Part shown: one piece after another, positions 1-7,819 of the stretch
Position numbering within the stretch: position 1 is the first letter of the stretch
Layout of the letters: each line of letters opens with the position of its first letter
Assembly: GCA_964624795.1 (NCBI GenBank)
Contig: CAZUZS010000026.1
Location: 1-58,713 of the forward strand
Reading direction: 5' to 3'
DNA length: 58,713 nt
DNA from: CAZUZS01 sp964624795
GTDB lineage: Bacteria; Calditrichota; Calditrichia; RBG-13-44-9
Notes under the pieces: generated by a model
What the model saw: only the letters and a program-made list of their open reading frames with translations
Told to the model about the DNA's origin: nothing
Database searches by the model: none
Position numbers and translations under genes: made by a program

Positions 1-365
1 TTCTTCCCGGGAACAGCCGGGCGATACGAACCTGCCCCATATATGGTTCTCACAATCCAACGTTCTTCCTGTAAAACCGATATTTCAAAGACGAGCAAAA
101 CCGTTGCAATAGGCTGTCCTAAACACTCTCAAGCAACTGTGAATATTATAGCAAAAATGAACATTTTTGTCAAGAAGAAACATTACATTTCGGAAATCAG
201 GTGAATTCATTTTCTCTGTCGATGGATTCCCTCCGGAAAGGCAGAGAAAGGATTATAAAAAGCAAGCCGGTCGGGATTGGAGCAATGTGGTATGGTAAAC
301 CTAACCACTGCCCGATTTTCTAATTACGGCTTCTGTTGCAGCAATTTGTTCAATTAAAGTATTGA

Positions 366-392
366 CAGATTAGGAATCTGATTCCTAATCTG
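366..392. repeat. Perfect 12-bp inverted repeat, 3-base spacer
   Basis: CAGATTAGGAAT, spacer CTG, then its exact reverse complement ATTCCTAATCTG. Seen directly. The very short spacer and full symmetry fit an operator for a dimeric regulator, or a hairpin. It overlaps a possible -35/-10 pair. What it controls is unknown. Confidence 0.7.
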
Positions 393-482
393 CAAGCTAT
401 TTGAGGAGATTTTTGATTTATTATTGTGGATAATTTGATTCTGCGTCCAACATATTTAGGAGAAAACCGCGATAAATAAAAC

Positions 483-521
483 TGCCCGGGAGCCGCAAAT
501 CGCAAAATGCAGCTCCGGGCA
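483..521 (-). terminator. Probable terminator of the gamma-lyase gene
   Basis: Read on the minus strand, TGCCCGGAGC pairs with GCTCCCGGGCA (one bulged base) and is followed by GTTTTATTTATC. It starts about 55 bases beyond the stop codon of the gamma-lyase gene. The loop is about 18 bases and the U-tract is interrupted, so efficiency is uncertain. Confidence 0.55.
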
Positions 522-575
522 AAGTCTTTTCAGACAGTTTTTAATTCCCAATCATAAAGTTTTGGATTTGAGCTA

Positions 576-1745
576 TTACCGCTTCATGGCCTGATCCAGG
601 TCGGCAATCAGGTCATCGGTATGCTCGATGCCAATCGACAGGCGCACCAGGCCGGGCGTGATGTGCGCTTCTTTCAGCGCCTCCTCGCTCATGCCGGCGT
701 GGGTCATAGACGCCGGGTGCTGGATCAGCGTATCGCAATCGCCCAAACTTACCGCCAGGGTACACAGGTGCACGGAGTTCATCAGGTTCTTCCCGGCTTC
801 GTAACCGTCTTTCATTTCAAAGGAAATAACACCGCCGCCGCCTTTCTGCTGCTGTTTGGCAAGCGCATACTGCGGGTGGGAAGGAAGAAATGGATAGGCG
901 ACACTCTCCACTGCCGGATGCGCCTCCAGCCATTGCGCGATTTTCATAGAATTCTCATTGTGCCGGTCCATCCGCACCGCCAGGGTTTTCAATCCCCGCA
1001 AGAGCAGCCAGGCATTGAACGGCGCCATGGTCCAGCCGTAGTGGGTAGCTACCTTGTAGGCCTTGTTCATGAAATCCTGGTTTCCAACCACAATACCGGC
1101 AACCACGTCCCCGTGACCGCTGATATATTTGGTAGCGGAATGAAGCACGATGTCCGCCCCCAGCGCTTTAGGATTCTGCAGATAGGGCGTCAGGAAAGTG
1201 TTATCCACGCACAGAAGTGCATTTCCGCGGTGGGTAATTTCTGCAATGGCCGCGATGTCAATCAGCTTCAGAGTGGGATTGGCGGGCGTTTCGATTAGCA
1301 CTAACCGGGTGTTAGATTTCATGGCATCCGTCACCTGCTGCGGCTGCGATGCGTCCACCCGGGTTACCTCGATGCCGATATTGCGGATCTCGTCTTCCAC
1401 CAGGTAGTGAGTGCCGCCGTAAACGGTATCATCAATAATCACATGATCGCCGGCCTTTGCGGCAGCCAGAATTACATTGGAAACCGCCGCCATTCCCGAT
1501 CCGGTGGTCAAGCCGGCCTCATAGCCTTCCAGCACTGCAATTTTCTTCCCCAGAACATCGGTGTTAGGATTTCCCAACCGGGTGTAGATGTAGCCGTCCT
1601 CCTCTTTTTTAAAACAGCGGGCGCCGTGTTCCGCACTCTTAAAAATAAAGGTGGAGGTTTGATAGATAGGCATGGAAAGTGCGCCGGTGGTACTGTCGCT
1701 CTGGTGAACGCCATGCACAATGTCCGTTTCAATTTTATTTTTCAT
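576..1745 (-). CDS. PLP-dependent trans-sulfuration family enzyme (methionine gamma-lyase / cystathionine gamma-lyase type)
   Basis: This is a 389-residue Cys/Met metabolism PLP enzyme, the usual length of the family, acting in the cytoplasm on sulfur amino acids. The Schiff-base lysine is K206 in HSATKYISGHGD. The phosphate-binding TGSGMAAVSN segment lies at 81-90, and YTRLGNPN at 54-61 is the segment that reaches into the neighbouring active site. Gly111 in YGGT stands where characterised methionine gamma-lyases carry a reactive cysteine (YGCT), which fits a cystathionine gamma-lyase/synthase or a broad-specificity lyase equally well. An AGGAG-type site precedes the ATG (CAAGGAGTTGTGAA). 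The gene is monocistronic, with a probable terminator downstream. Family membership is secure; the exact substrate is not. Confidence 0.9.
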   Translation of the reverse strand: MKNKIETDIVHGVHQSDSTTGALSMPIYQTSTFIFKSAEHGARCFKKEEDGYIYTRLGNPNTDVLGKKIAVLEGYEAGLTTGSGMAAVSNVILAAAKAGDHVIIDDTVYGGTHYLVEDEIRNIGIEVTRVDASQPQQVTDAMKSNTRLVLIETPANPTLKLIDIAAIAEITHRGNALLCVDNTFLTPYLQNPKALGADIVLHSATKYISGHGDVVAGIVVGNQDFMNKAYKVATHYGWTMAPFNAWLLLRGLKTLAVRMDRHNENSMKIAQWLEAHPAVESVAYPFLPSHPQYALAKQQQKGGGGVISFEMKDGYEAGKNLMNSVHLCTLAVSLGDCDTLIQHPASMTHAGMSEEALKEAHITPGLVRLSIGIEHTDDLIADLDQAMKR

Positions 1746-1887
1746 TTCACAACTCCTTGTTAAAAAATGAACCCATTTATTTTTTGTTATCTCTTTCTCA
1801 TGGCTGGAAATATAAAAGGATGGAGTGCAAAATGTCCAGTATTTTAAATATTTAACAGACTTTCACCGGCAGGCCGGTGTTTCGTCG

Positions 1888-1988
1888 TAATCGTATTCGC
1901 TAGAAATGCATGGGGCTTGGAGCGTGGGGCGAGATGCAGAGGCATAATTTAGATCACTGGCAAACAACAGAGCCGGACAGCGTCCGGC
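1888..1988. repeat. Intergenic repeat, copy 1
   Basis: The block starting TAATCGTATTCGCTAG and continuing through a GGAGCGTGGGG-like run recurs imperfectly at 2203-2277. Both copies end in a GCCGGA...TCCGGC hairpin; here it is GCCGGAC, AGC, GTCCGGC (1972-1988). A separate perfect palindrome, CACCGGC-AG-GCCGGTG, lies just upstream at 1864-1879. No coding frame is credible. This is probably a dispersed non-coding repeat family of the genome. Confidence 0.55.
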
Positions 1989-2070
1989 ATTACCTTATTA
2001 TCCTAACCCGTTCTGTTAATTAATTTTCCGCGTAAAGAGGCTGATGGTATCGCATTATTAGCAAGATACT

Positions 2071-2130
2071 TGTCATTCCGAATCCTGCTTTAGCAGGGTG
2101 AGGAATCTTTTCAAGATTTCTCGCTAACGC
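2071..2130. repeat. Hairpin-bearing intergenic element
   Basis: The stretch beginning TGTCATTCCGAATCCTGC contains a CCTGCT-TT-AGCAGG hairpin (2084-2097) and a GAGGAATCTTTTCAAGATTTCTCG segment. I recall intergenic elements of the form TGTCATTCCGA...GAGGAATCT being dispersed in many FCB-group genomes. Within this window it occurs once, so multicopy status is inference. Confidence 0.4.
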
Positions 2131-2202
2131 TCGAAATAACAGTTAGTTATCCCCATCAATGTTTTATAGAGTTTTTTCCCGCACAACAAGTTATCACAAT
2201 CT

Positions 2203-2277
2203 TAATCGTATTCGCTAGGAATGCATAGAGCGTGGAGCAGGGGGCCAGTTAAACCGCAGCGCCGGAGAGCATCCGGC
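2203..2277. repeat. Intergenic repeat, copy 2
   Basis: Second copy of the element at 1888-1988. It opens with TAATCGTATTCGCTAGGAAT and ends with GCCGGA/TCCGGC arms (2261-2266 and 2272-2277), stopping seven bases before the stop codon of the next minus-strand gene. The copies differ by substitutions and by a shorter middle here. Confidence 0.55.
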
Positions 2278-2283
2278 ATTTCG

Positions 2284-2649
2284 CTATTTCCCGCCCGGGT
2301 TCCCGCGGCGTTTCCGATAGAGCTTTCGCAGGCCGATGGCCGATTCCTTTCCATCACAGATCCCGTCTCCATCCTTATCGACGAATTGATCTTTGCCCAA
2401 TCTTCGGCCCTTGCCTTTTTTTGCCTTTCCACCGGTTTGCCCCTGCTCTACCCTGTCATCGATGCCATTTCCGTTCCGGTCGACAAATCCTTCCAGCTTT
2501 GCGGCCTGCTTTTCCTGCTCGTTCTTCTCATGGGATGCTTTCTGCGTTTCTTTTTCCTTTTTACCTGAAGATGTGGAATCGGCAGACTGGGAATACCCAC
2601 CGGCCACCGCCAGAAAAGTCATCAAAAAAACCAGCAAAAAGAATTTCAT
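2284..2649 (-). CDS. Small secreted protein with two EF-hand/TSP3-like Asp loops
   Basis: A 121-residue protein. I chose the ATG at 2649 because GGAGAATCCCT sits directly upstream; an in-frame start five codons earlier has no ribosome site. The N-terminus (MKFFLLVFLMTFLAVAGGYSQ) is a clear signal peptide. A Lys/Glu-rich low-complexity stretch follows, then two calcium-loop-like motifs, DRNGNGIDDRVE and DKDGDGICDGKE, and a basic Gly/Arg/Lys tail. It shares the QFVDxDGDGIxD core and a preceding basic GKxRR-type stretch with the protein at 4101-4625, so the two look paralogous. It is the third gene of a same-strand locus with the beta-barrel candidate. Likely periplasmic or extracellular and calcium-binding; the function is unknown. 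Confidence 0.75.
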   Translation of the reverse strand: MKFFLLVFLMTFLAVAGGYSQSADSTSSGKKEKETQKASHEKNEQEKQAAKLEGFVDRNGNGIDDRVEQGQTGGKAKKGKGRRLGKDQFVDKDGDGICDGKESAIGLRKLYRKRRGNPGGK

Positions 2650-2821
2650 AGGGATTCTCCCCAAATTTTATTTTCTAACATAACCACTCGCCCGGATTCA
2701 TATTCTTTGCCACTCGCATGGCGATAACTATGTGGTGTGATGTGGTGGTTAAACATTTACTGCCTGACTTTATATGCTCTTTATGGATTTCACCTTACTG
2801 TTAATATAAGACATTTATCGC

Positions 2822-4030
2822 TTAAAAATCCAACCGAATTCCGGTTGAAATATAATGATTTCGGTATTGATACCAATAGCTATTGGACGTATTGTCGGTC
2901 CACTGGTAATTCAATGCCCATGTGAGACCGCTTCCTCCCAGAAAATCGGAATCCCATACTTTTTCGAGTGTCAGCCACGCGGTACGATGGTCGTCGTTCC
3001 GCAGTGTCGCCTGATCATATTCCTCGGAATTCAGATAGACGCCCTGCGAGATGTAATTTTTTCTCTGCAAATAAGCCGCTGCTTTTATTTTCATGCTGGC
3101 CGGCAACAACTGTGTTAATTCGACCCCGAATGTTGGTCCCTGGTATCCCAGCGGATCATCAAAAATCTGCGATTCCTCGGTCGAACCGGGCAGCAACCCT
3201 GCCACACTTCTATCCGAACTGTTCAGCGAAATTCGCTGCGAATATTGCAGCGCCAAACCGGTTGAGTTCATCAGCGATTGCGCAACGCGAAATGAGAGCA
3301 TAATTTGTGCGACAGCCGGTACATCTGTGGCGGCAGCACTGTAACGCTGCGATGGGCCACTCCCCTGTCCGTTACCCGGGCCAAACCCCTGGAGTATTTT
3401 CAGAGAAGCTAAACTCGCCGCTGTGCTTTCCTCGGTCGCCTGCAGGGTCGCATCCTGATTCAAATAGCGTTTATAATTTACGGCAAGTGCACCAATCAGG
3501 CTGGTTCTTGTTTGAAACGAACGGTTTGCCGACAGTGTGCCGTTAACCAGAACATTGTTAAGCTCCGACAGGTGCTGAAAGGCGTTAACCGATAGCCTGC
3601 CTCCCCAGTGCAGGAGGAAACCGCCGGCACTGGACACTCTTTGAATCCCTCCACTTCCGGTAACATAATCGTAAATATTGTACTCCGTCCGATTGATCCG
3701 ATTGTCCACCGAAAGATACCAGGCAGTGGAATCGCCGCCCCCCAGGTGCAATTGATGCCAGTAAAAATTTCGCGGGGAATTCAGATTAAACCGACCGTAC
3801 GTTCCATAATACTGCAGGGCGGCTTCGCTCCATTCTTTTTGAATCCCAAAAGCAAGCTCCGAGATCTGGTCGTAGGAGCCATCATTTTCCGGCAGACGAA
3901 ACGGATTGGAATTATATTCGTGGTCTACAGAAAGTGAATAGTACCATTGCGAAAGAGCGGTGTTGTAAAACAAAAAAATCCCGAAAACCGGAATCAGCCA
4001 AAACCTGCAAGTAGATTTAAATAGTTTCAT
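2822..4030 (-). CDS. Putative outer-membrane beta-barrel protein
   Basis: 402 residues with an N-terminal signal peptide (cleavage near ALSQ, about residue 28). The mature part is rich in Tyr, Trp, Ser and Asn in alternating polar/hydrophobic stretches and ends in ...STGIRLDF. That terminal aromatic residue is typical of outer-membrane barrels recognised by the BAM complex. No enzymatic motif is visible. It lies between two small Asp-repeat secreted genes on the same strand (70 bases from the upstream one, 172 bases from the downstream one), which suggests a shared envelope role. A porin or a surface anchor are both possible; I do not recognise the family. Confidence 0.65.
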   Translation of the reverse strand: MKLFKSTCRFWLIPVFGIFLFYNTALSQWYYSLSVDHEYNSNPFRLPENDGSYDQISELAFGIQKEWSEAALQYYGTYGRFNLNSPRNFYWHQLHLGGGDSTAWYLSVDNRINRTEYNIYDYVTGSGGIQRVSSAGGFLLHWGGRLSVNAFQHLSELNNVLVNGTLSANRSFQTRTSLIGALAVNYKRYLNQDATLQATEESTAASLASLKILQGFGPGNGQGSGPSQRYSAAATDVPAVAQIMLSFRVAQSLMNSTGLALQYSQRISLNSSDRSVAGLLPGSTEESQIFDDPLGYQGPTFGVELTQLLPASMKIKAAAYLQRKNYISQGVYLNSEEYDQATLRNDDHRTAWLTLEKVWDSDFLGGSGLTWALNYQWTDNTSNSYWYQYRNHYISTGIRLDF

Positions 4031-4100
4031 TTCAAGTTTCCTTCTTAAAAGAACAGGCGGCGCTCCTCAACCCATGATAAGCGCCGCCGTTCCCTGTTAA

Positions 4101-4625
4101 TTATCGCTTGCCGCCACGATTTGCTTTTCCTTTGGGACCGGTTCCGTCGCAGTTACCGGTGCCGGCACCGGGGCCGTATCCTGTTCCATTCTGCGGCCGC
4201 ACACCCTGGTTGCCTGTTCCATCACCAGGACCGTATCCGCCCTTGCGGTTTGCCTTTTTGCCAAGGCCTTTGCCTGCTGCTACATTATCGGCAATTCCAT
4301 CACCATCGGTGTCCACAAACTGCTGCTGGCGTTTGCCCTTGTTTGCGCCAGTGTAATCGGGATCCTGCCCGTTGGGAATACCGTCGCCGTCATGGTCCGG
4401 GGCATTGTCGTTGAAACCGTCGCCATTGTTATCCACGAAATTCGGGCCATGAATGACTTTGTTTTGGATCTGGTTTTGGGTTTGGGTTTGGGTTTTCTGC
4501 TGCACTTTCGCCTGGGTTTTCACCTGCTCTTTGGTTTGCGTCGCGGTTTCTTCCTGCGCCCAGCCAGAAGAGGCCATCATAGTTCCCAGGACAACTGTTA
4601 GTGTGAGATACATGAAGCGTTTCAT
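4101..4625 (-). CDS. Secreted Thr/Gln-rich protein with Asp-rich calcium-loop repeats and Gly-rich tail
   Basis: 174 residues. A signal peptide (cleavage near SGWAQ, residue 24) is followed by a Thr/Gln/Lys low-complexity segment (about 27-55) likely to be helical or coiled. Three Asp-rich loops come next: DNNGDGFND, DHDGDGIPNGQDPDY and DTDGDGIADN, of the EF-hand/thrombospondin type 3 kind that bind calcium. The C-terminus holds two copies of GYGPGxGTGN and a basic tail. AGGAGGTAGTAAA upstream of the ATG is a strong ribosome site. First gene of the three-gene envelope locus. Function unknown; calcium binding is inferred from the loops. Confidence 0.75.
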   Translation of the reverse strand: MKRFMYLTLTVVLGTMMASSGWAQEETATQTKEQVKTQAKVQQKTQTQTQNQIQNKVIHGPNFVDNNGDGFNDNAPDHDGDGIPNGQDPDYTGANKGKRQQQFVDTDGDGIADNVAAGKGLGKKANRKGGYGPGDGTGNQGVRPQNGTGYGPGAGTGNCDGTGPKGKANRGGKR

Positions 4626-5018
4626 TTTACTACCTCCTTTTGTGTTATTATGGTTTTGTTAAACAACTTCATTCAAAATCACTTTTTATGGCTTCAACTG
4701 GCGTGCCAAAAAACATTTCTTCCGGACATCCTGTTGTAATTATATGATTTATGAAAATTCTTGAGTTCGCAGGCGAAATAGAAAGTTCGCCCATCCGGTC
4801 GAACCGATGCTACCAGATGGGCGAATTTTATAATATGGAGATGAAAACGGGGCCGCAACAATGAACTTCGGTCAAACGCTTAGGAATTTGATTTCTCCGG
4901 GTCGTGCCCCGGGTCTCATTTCCCAGTCACTCAAACGATTAGAATTATGATCAGGATTATGATTACGAACCGGTTTGGTCGATCTACAGAGACAGATACA
5001 CCACATGCTCATTGAATT
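4626..5018. other. Non-coding stretch between envelope locus and aminotransferase
   Basis: No coding frame is convincing. It should contain the promoter of the envelope locus and the 3' end signals of the aminotransferase gene. The one clear structure is the nested inverted repeat at 4786-4825. Confidence 0.5.
4786..4825. repeat. Nested inverted repeat
   Basis: TTCGCCCATC (4786-4795) pairs perfectly with GATGGGCGAA (4816-4825). The 20-base interior itself contains CGGT-CGA-ACCG. On the + strand it is followed by TTTTATAATA, so it could act as a + strand terminator, but no + strand gene precedes it. It lies about 190 bases beyond the 3' end of the minus-strand aminotransferase gene. Confidence 0.6.
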
Positions 5019-6137
5019 TCAGGTAAGTATTTCTCTCAGCGCGCTCACGCAATACAGCACATTTTTGGGGTTGGAAGCGTAACCCATCAAACCGATGCGC
5101 CAGATCTTTCCCGCCATTGGGCCGAGGCCCCCGCCAATTTCCAGGTTGAATTCATTCAGCAAGCGGCTGCGGGCGGCGGCATCGTCCACACCCTCCGGAA
5201 TAATTACCGTATTCAGATTTGGCAAACGCTCTTCCTCTTTCACAAAAAATTGCAGCCCTGTCTTTTCCAGCCCTGCTTTTAGACGAAGATGGTTTTCCCG
5301 GTGCCGCGTCCAGGCATTCTCCAGACCTTCTTCCTGCAAAATAACCAGTGCTTCGTGCAATCCGTACAGCGCGTTAATCGGCGCAGTATGGTGATAAGCC
5401 CGCTTAGTGCTGCCACCCCAGTATTGCATTACCAAGTCCAAATCCATGAACCAGCTTTGCACTTTTTTCTTTCTTTTACGAACTACCTCCATCGCCCGGT
5501 CGCTGAAGCTCAGCGGAGAAAGTCCCGGCGTGCTGGAAAGACATTTCTGGCTTCCTGAATAAACGGCGTCAATTTGCCATTCATCTATTTTTAGCGGCAC
5601 GCCGCCCAGCGAGGTCACCGCATCCACAATGGTGAGGCAATCGTGGCGGTGGGCAATCTCTACCAACGTTTGAGCATCGGAAAGCACCCCGGTTGAGGTT
5701 TCGGCGTGCACGAAGCAGACAACCTTAGTGTCGGGATTTCGCTTGAGCGCGTCCTCAAGTTTCTGCGGATCGATGGCATGCCCCCACTCCTCCTCCACTA
5801 CTACCGGGATACCGCCACAGCGTTCTATTATTTCGCGCATTCGACCGGCAAAGAAACCGTTCCGGCAAACAACCACTTTATCTCCCGGCTCCACCAGGTT
5901 GACAATGCTGGTTTCCATTCCGGCGCTTCCCGGCCCCGAGACTACCATTGTCGTTTCATTTTTCGTTTGAAACGCATACCGGAGCATTTCTTTCACTTCA
6001 TCCATCATTCGCACAAATTCGGGATCCAAATGGCCGATGGTCGGCCGGCTCATGGCTTCCAGAACCCGGGGATGGACATCCGACGGGCCCGGTCCCATCA
6101 AAATTCGTGACGGTGGATGAAAGGAATGTGGCGTCAT
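5019..6137 (-). CDS. Class V aminotransferase (alanine-glyoxylate / serine-pyruvate type)
   Basis: 372 residues from the ATG at 6137, chosen because GGGAGAGAAAA lies just upstream; a start 14 codons earlier is in frame but has no such site. The fold-type I PLP signature is clear: MGPGPSDVHPRVL at the N-terminus, VSGPGSAGMETS, VDAVTSLGG (Asp binds the pyridine nitrogen), and the Schiff-base lysine K198 in SGSQKCL followed by PGLSPLSFS. This is the alanine-glyoxylate/serine-glyoxylate/phosphonate aminotransferase subgroup; motifs alone do not settle the amino donor. The upstream two-component pair is on the same strand with a 128-base gap, so co-regulation is possible but unproven. Confidence 0.88.
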   Translation of the reverse strand: MTPHSFHPPSRILMGPGPSDVHPRVLEAMSRPTIGHLDPEFVRMMDEVKEMLRYAFQTKNETTMVVSGPGSAGMETSIVNLVEPGDKVVVCRNGFFAGRMREIIERCGGIPVVVEEEWGHAIDPQKLEDALKRNPDTKVVCFVHAETSTGVLSDAQTLVEIAHRHDCLTIVDAVTSLGGVPLKIDEWQIDAVYSGSQKCLSSTPGLSPLSFSDRAMEVVRKRKKKVQSWFMDLDLVMQYWGGSTKRAYHHTAPINALYGLHEALVILQEEGLENAWTRHRENHLRLKAGLEKTGLQFFVKEEERLPNLNTVIIPEGVDDAAARSRLLNEFNLEIGGGLGPMAGKIWRIGLMGYASNPKNVLYCVSALREILT

Positions 6138-6265
6138 TTTTCTCTCCCTGCGTATTTTTTGCAAATTCAAATCGATCATCTATTTGTGTTCAGCGGCCAT
6201 ATTCAGAGCCGTCTGAACGCTCTCATCAATGCGGCAGTATTGATTTTCTTGCCATCACGCTTTAT

Positions 6266-7630
6266 TTATTCCAGCTTAATCCTTTCCAGCCGGCTTCGCA
6301 GGTGCCTCTCGCTGATTCCCAGCAGGCGGGCGGCGGCACTCTTGTTTCCGCCTGATTCCTGCAATGCCCTCGAAATCATTTCTTTCTCAAAAGCCTGCAT
6401 CTTTTCCTCATAACCATCCTCCAGATTTGCGGGATTCAGCAGACCTTCCGTTTCCGCGCTCAGGATTTGCGCCGGAAGATCGGAAGTAGTGATAACTTTT
6501 CCCCGGCATAATACTACCGCCCGCTCAATAATATTCTCCAGTTCCCGCACGTTTCCCGGAAAACCATATTTCATCAATTGATCCAGCGCTTCTTTTGTTA
6601 AACCTTCCACAGCTTTCTGATTTTCCGTTCTGTATTTTTGCAAAAAATGTTCAGCAAGCACCGGAATGTCCGTTTTGCGGTTTCGCAGCGCAGGAACCTG
6701 AATGCTCACAACATTCAGCCGGTAATAGAGATCGTCGCGGAATTCGCTGTTTTTGATCATCTCCTCCAAATTGCGATGGGTCGCGGCGATGATTCGCACA
6801 TCAACCTTTATCGCACGGTTCCCCCCAACCCGTTGGAACTCACCAAACTGGATGGCCCGCAACAACTTCACCTGCACCGGAAGCGGGATGTCGCCAACCT
6901 CGTCGATAAACAGCGTACCACCATCCGCCTGCTCGAAGCGCCCGATACGCTGTTGTGCAGCCCCGGTGAAAGCGCCTTTCTCGTGACCGAACAGCTCGCT
7001 TTCAATCAGGTTTTCGGACATGGCAGCCACATTTACAATAATAAACGGCTTCTCGCGGCGGGGACTGGCAAAATGGATAGCATGTGCCACCAACTCCTTT
7101 CCGGTTCCGCTTTCCCCCCGCACCAGGACGGAGGCCTTGCTGCCAGCTACGCGGCCGGCGGTGCTCATCACTTCTTCCATTTCCCCGCTTTGCGAAATGA
7201 TGGAATCAAATTTAAATTTTTCCTCAAGCTGCTGTTTGAGCAACCGGTTTTCGGCAAAAAGCTGCCTTTTTTCCTGCACCCGGTGAATCAGATTTTCCAG
7301 CTCGTCCAGATCGATGGGTTTGGTCAAATAGTCGTATGCACCCGCTTTCATGATCTCCACCGCATCCTCCAGGCTGCCATAGGCGGTTACGACTACCACA
7401 TCAATTTCCGGGTTCAGCTCTTTTATTTTCCGGAGCACCACAAAACCGCTCCACTCAGGCATACGGTAATCTGTCAACACCAGATCAATGGTATTTTTCC
7501 GGGCGATTTCATATCCTTTTTCGCCGCGCGATGCCGTAAACACATCAAATCCACGGCGTTTCAGAAAGCTCTCCAGCGATTTTAACTGTGCTTCTTCATC
7601 ATCAATTATGAGAATTGTAAACTGTCCCAT
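6266..7630 (-). CDS. Sigma-54-dependent response regulator (NtrC/AtoC type)
   Basis: 454 residues in three parts. The receiver (about 1-120) has the DDEE acidic pocket, phosphoacceptor D54 and K104. The AAA+ ATPase (about 145-385) has Walker A GESGTGKE (172-179), the sigma-54 contact loop GAFTGA (219-224) and Walker B GGTLFIDE (237-244). The Fis-type helix-turn-helix lies at the C-terminus (KSAAARLLGISERHLRSRL). It would activate RNA polymerase holding sigma-54 when phosphorylated. The partner is almost certainly the histidine kinase encoded immediately upstream on the same strand. Its targets are not evident; I did not find a clear -24/-12 promoter nearby. Confidence 0.95.
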   Translation of the reverse strand: MGQFTILIIDDEEAQLKSLESFLKRRGFDVFTASRGEKGYEIARKNTIDLVLTDYRMPEWSGFVVLRKIKELNPEIDVVVVTAYGSLEDAVEIMKAGAYDYLTKPIDLDELENLIHRVQEKRQLFAENRLLKQQLEEKFKFDSIISQSGEMEEVMSTAGRVAGSKASVLVRGESGTGKELVAHAIHFASPRREKPFIIVNVAAMSENLIESELFGHEKGAFTGAAQQRIGRFEQADGGTLFIDEVGDIPLPVQVKLLRAIQFGEFQRVGGNRAIKVDVRIIAATHRNLEEMIKNSEFRDDLYYRLNVVSIQVPALRNRKTDIPVLAEHFLQKYRTENQKAVEGLTKEALDQLMKYGFPGNVRELENIIERAVVLCRGKVITTSDLPAQILSAETEGLLNPANLEDGYEEKMQAFEKEMISRALQESGGNKSAAARLLGISERHLRSRLERIKLE

Positions 7631-7819
7631 TCAAGAATTCCCGTCCTATGATAAAAATGAATAATTGATTCGCTGCCCCGGCAAACCCACCCTCGTCTTT
7701 AGTCTGCCAAAAGTCACGATTCCGTTTTACCAACATTCGGATTCTCCCAAACTCAAATCACAGAAAAGGGCAGATAAAGCAAATTCGAAATTTTCTCCGA
7801 TAAAAATGAACTCTTGATT

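Larger units (their letters stand above)
1..575. other. Gene-free left end
   Basis: No convincing coding frame is visible on either strand. The stretch holds a perfect 12-bp inverted repeat (366-392) and a GC-rich hairpin just past the end of the gamma-lyase gene (483-521). A TTGACA hexamer at 362-367 lies 18 bases before TAATCT, so a + strand promoter overlapping the palindrome is possible, but no + strand gene follows it. Confidence 0.5.

Noticed and set aside
6638..7585. Long + strand frame opposite the sigma-54 regulator gene
   Set aside because: It is the mirror frame of a well-supported gene; its sequence is His/Phe-rich without motifs.
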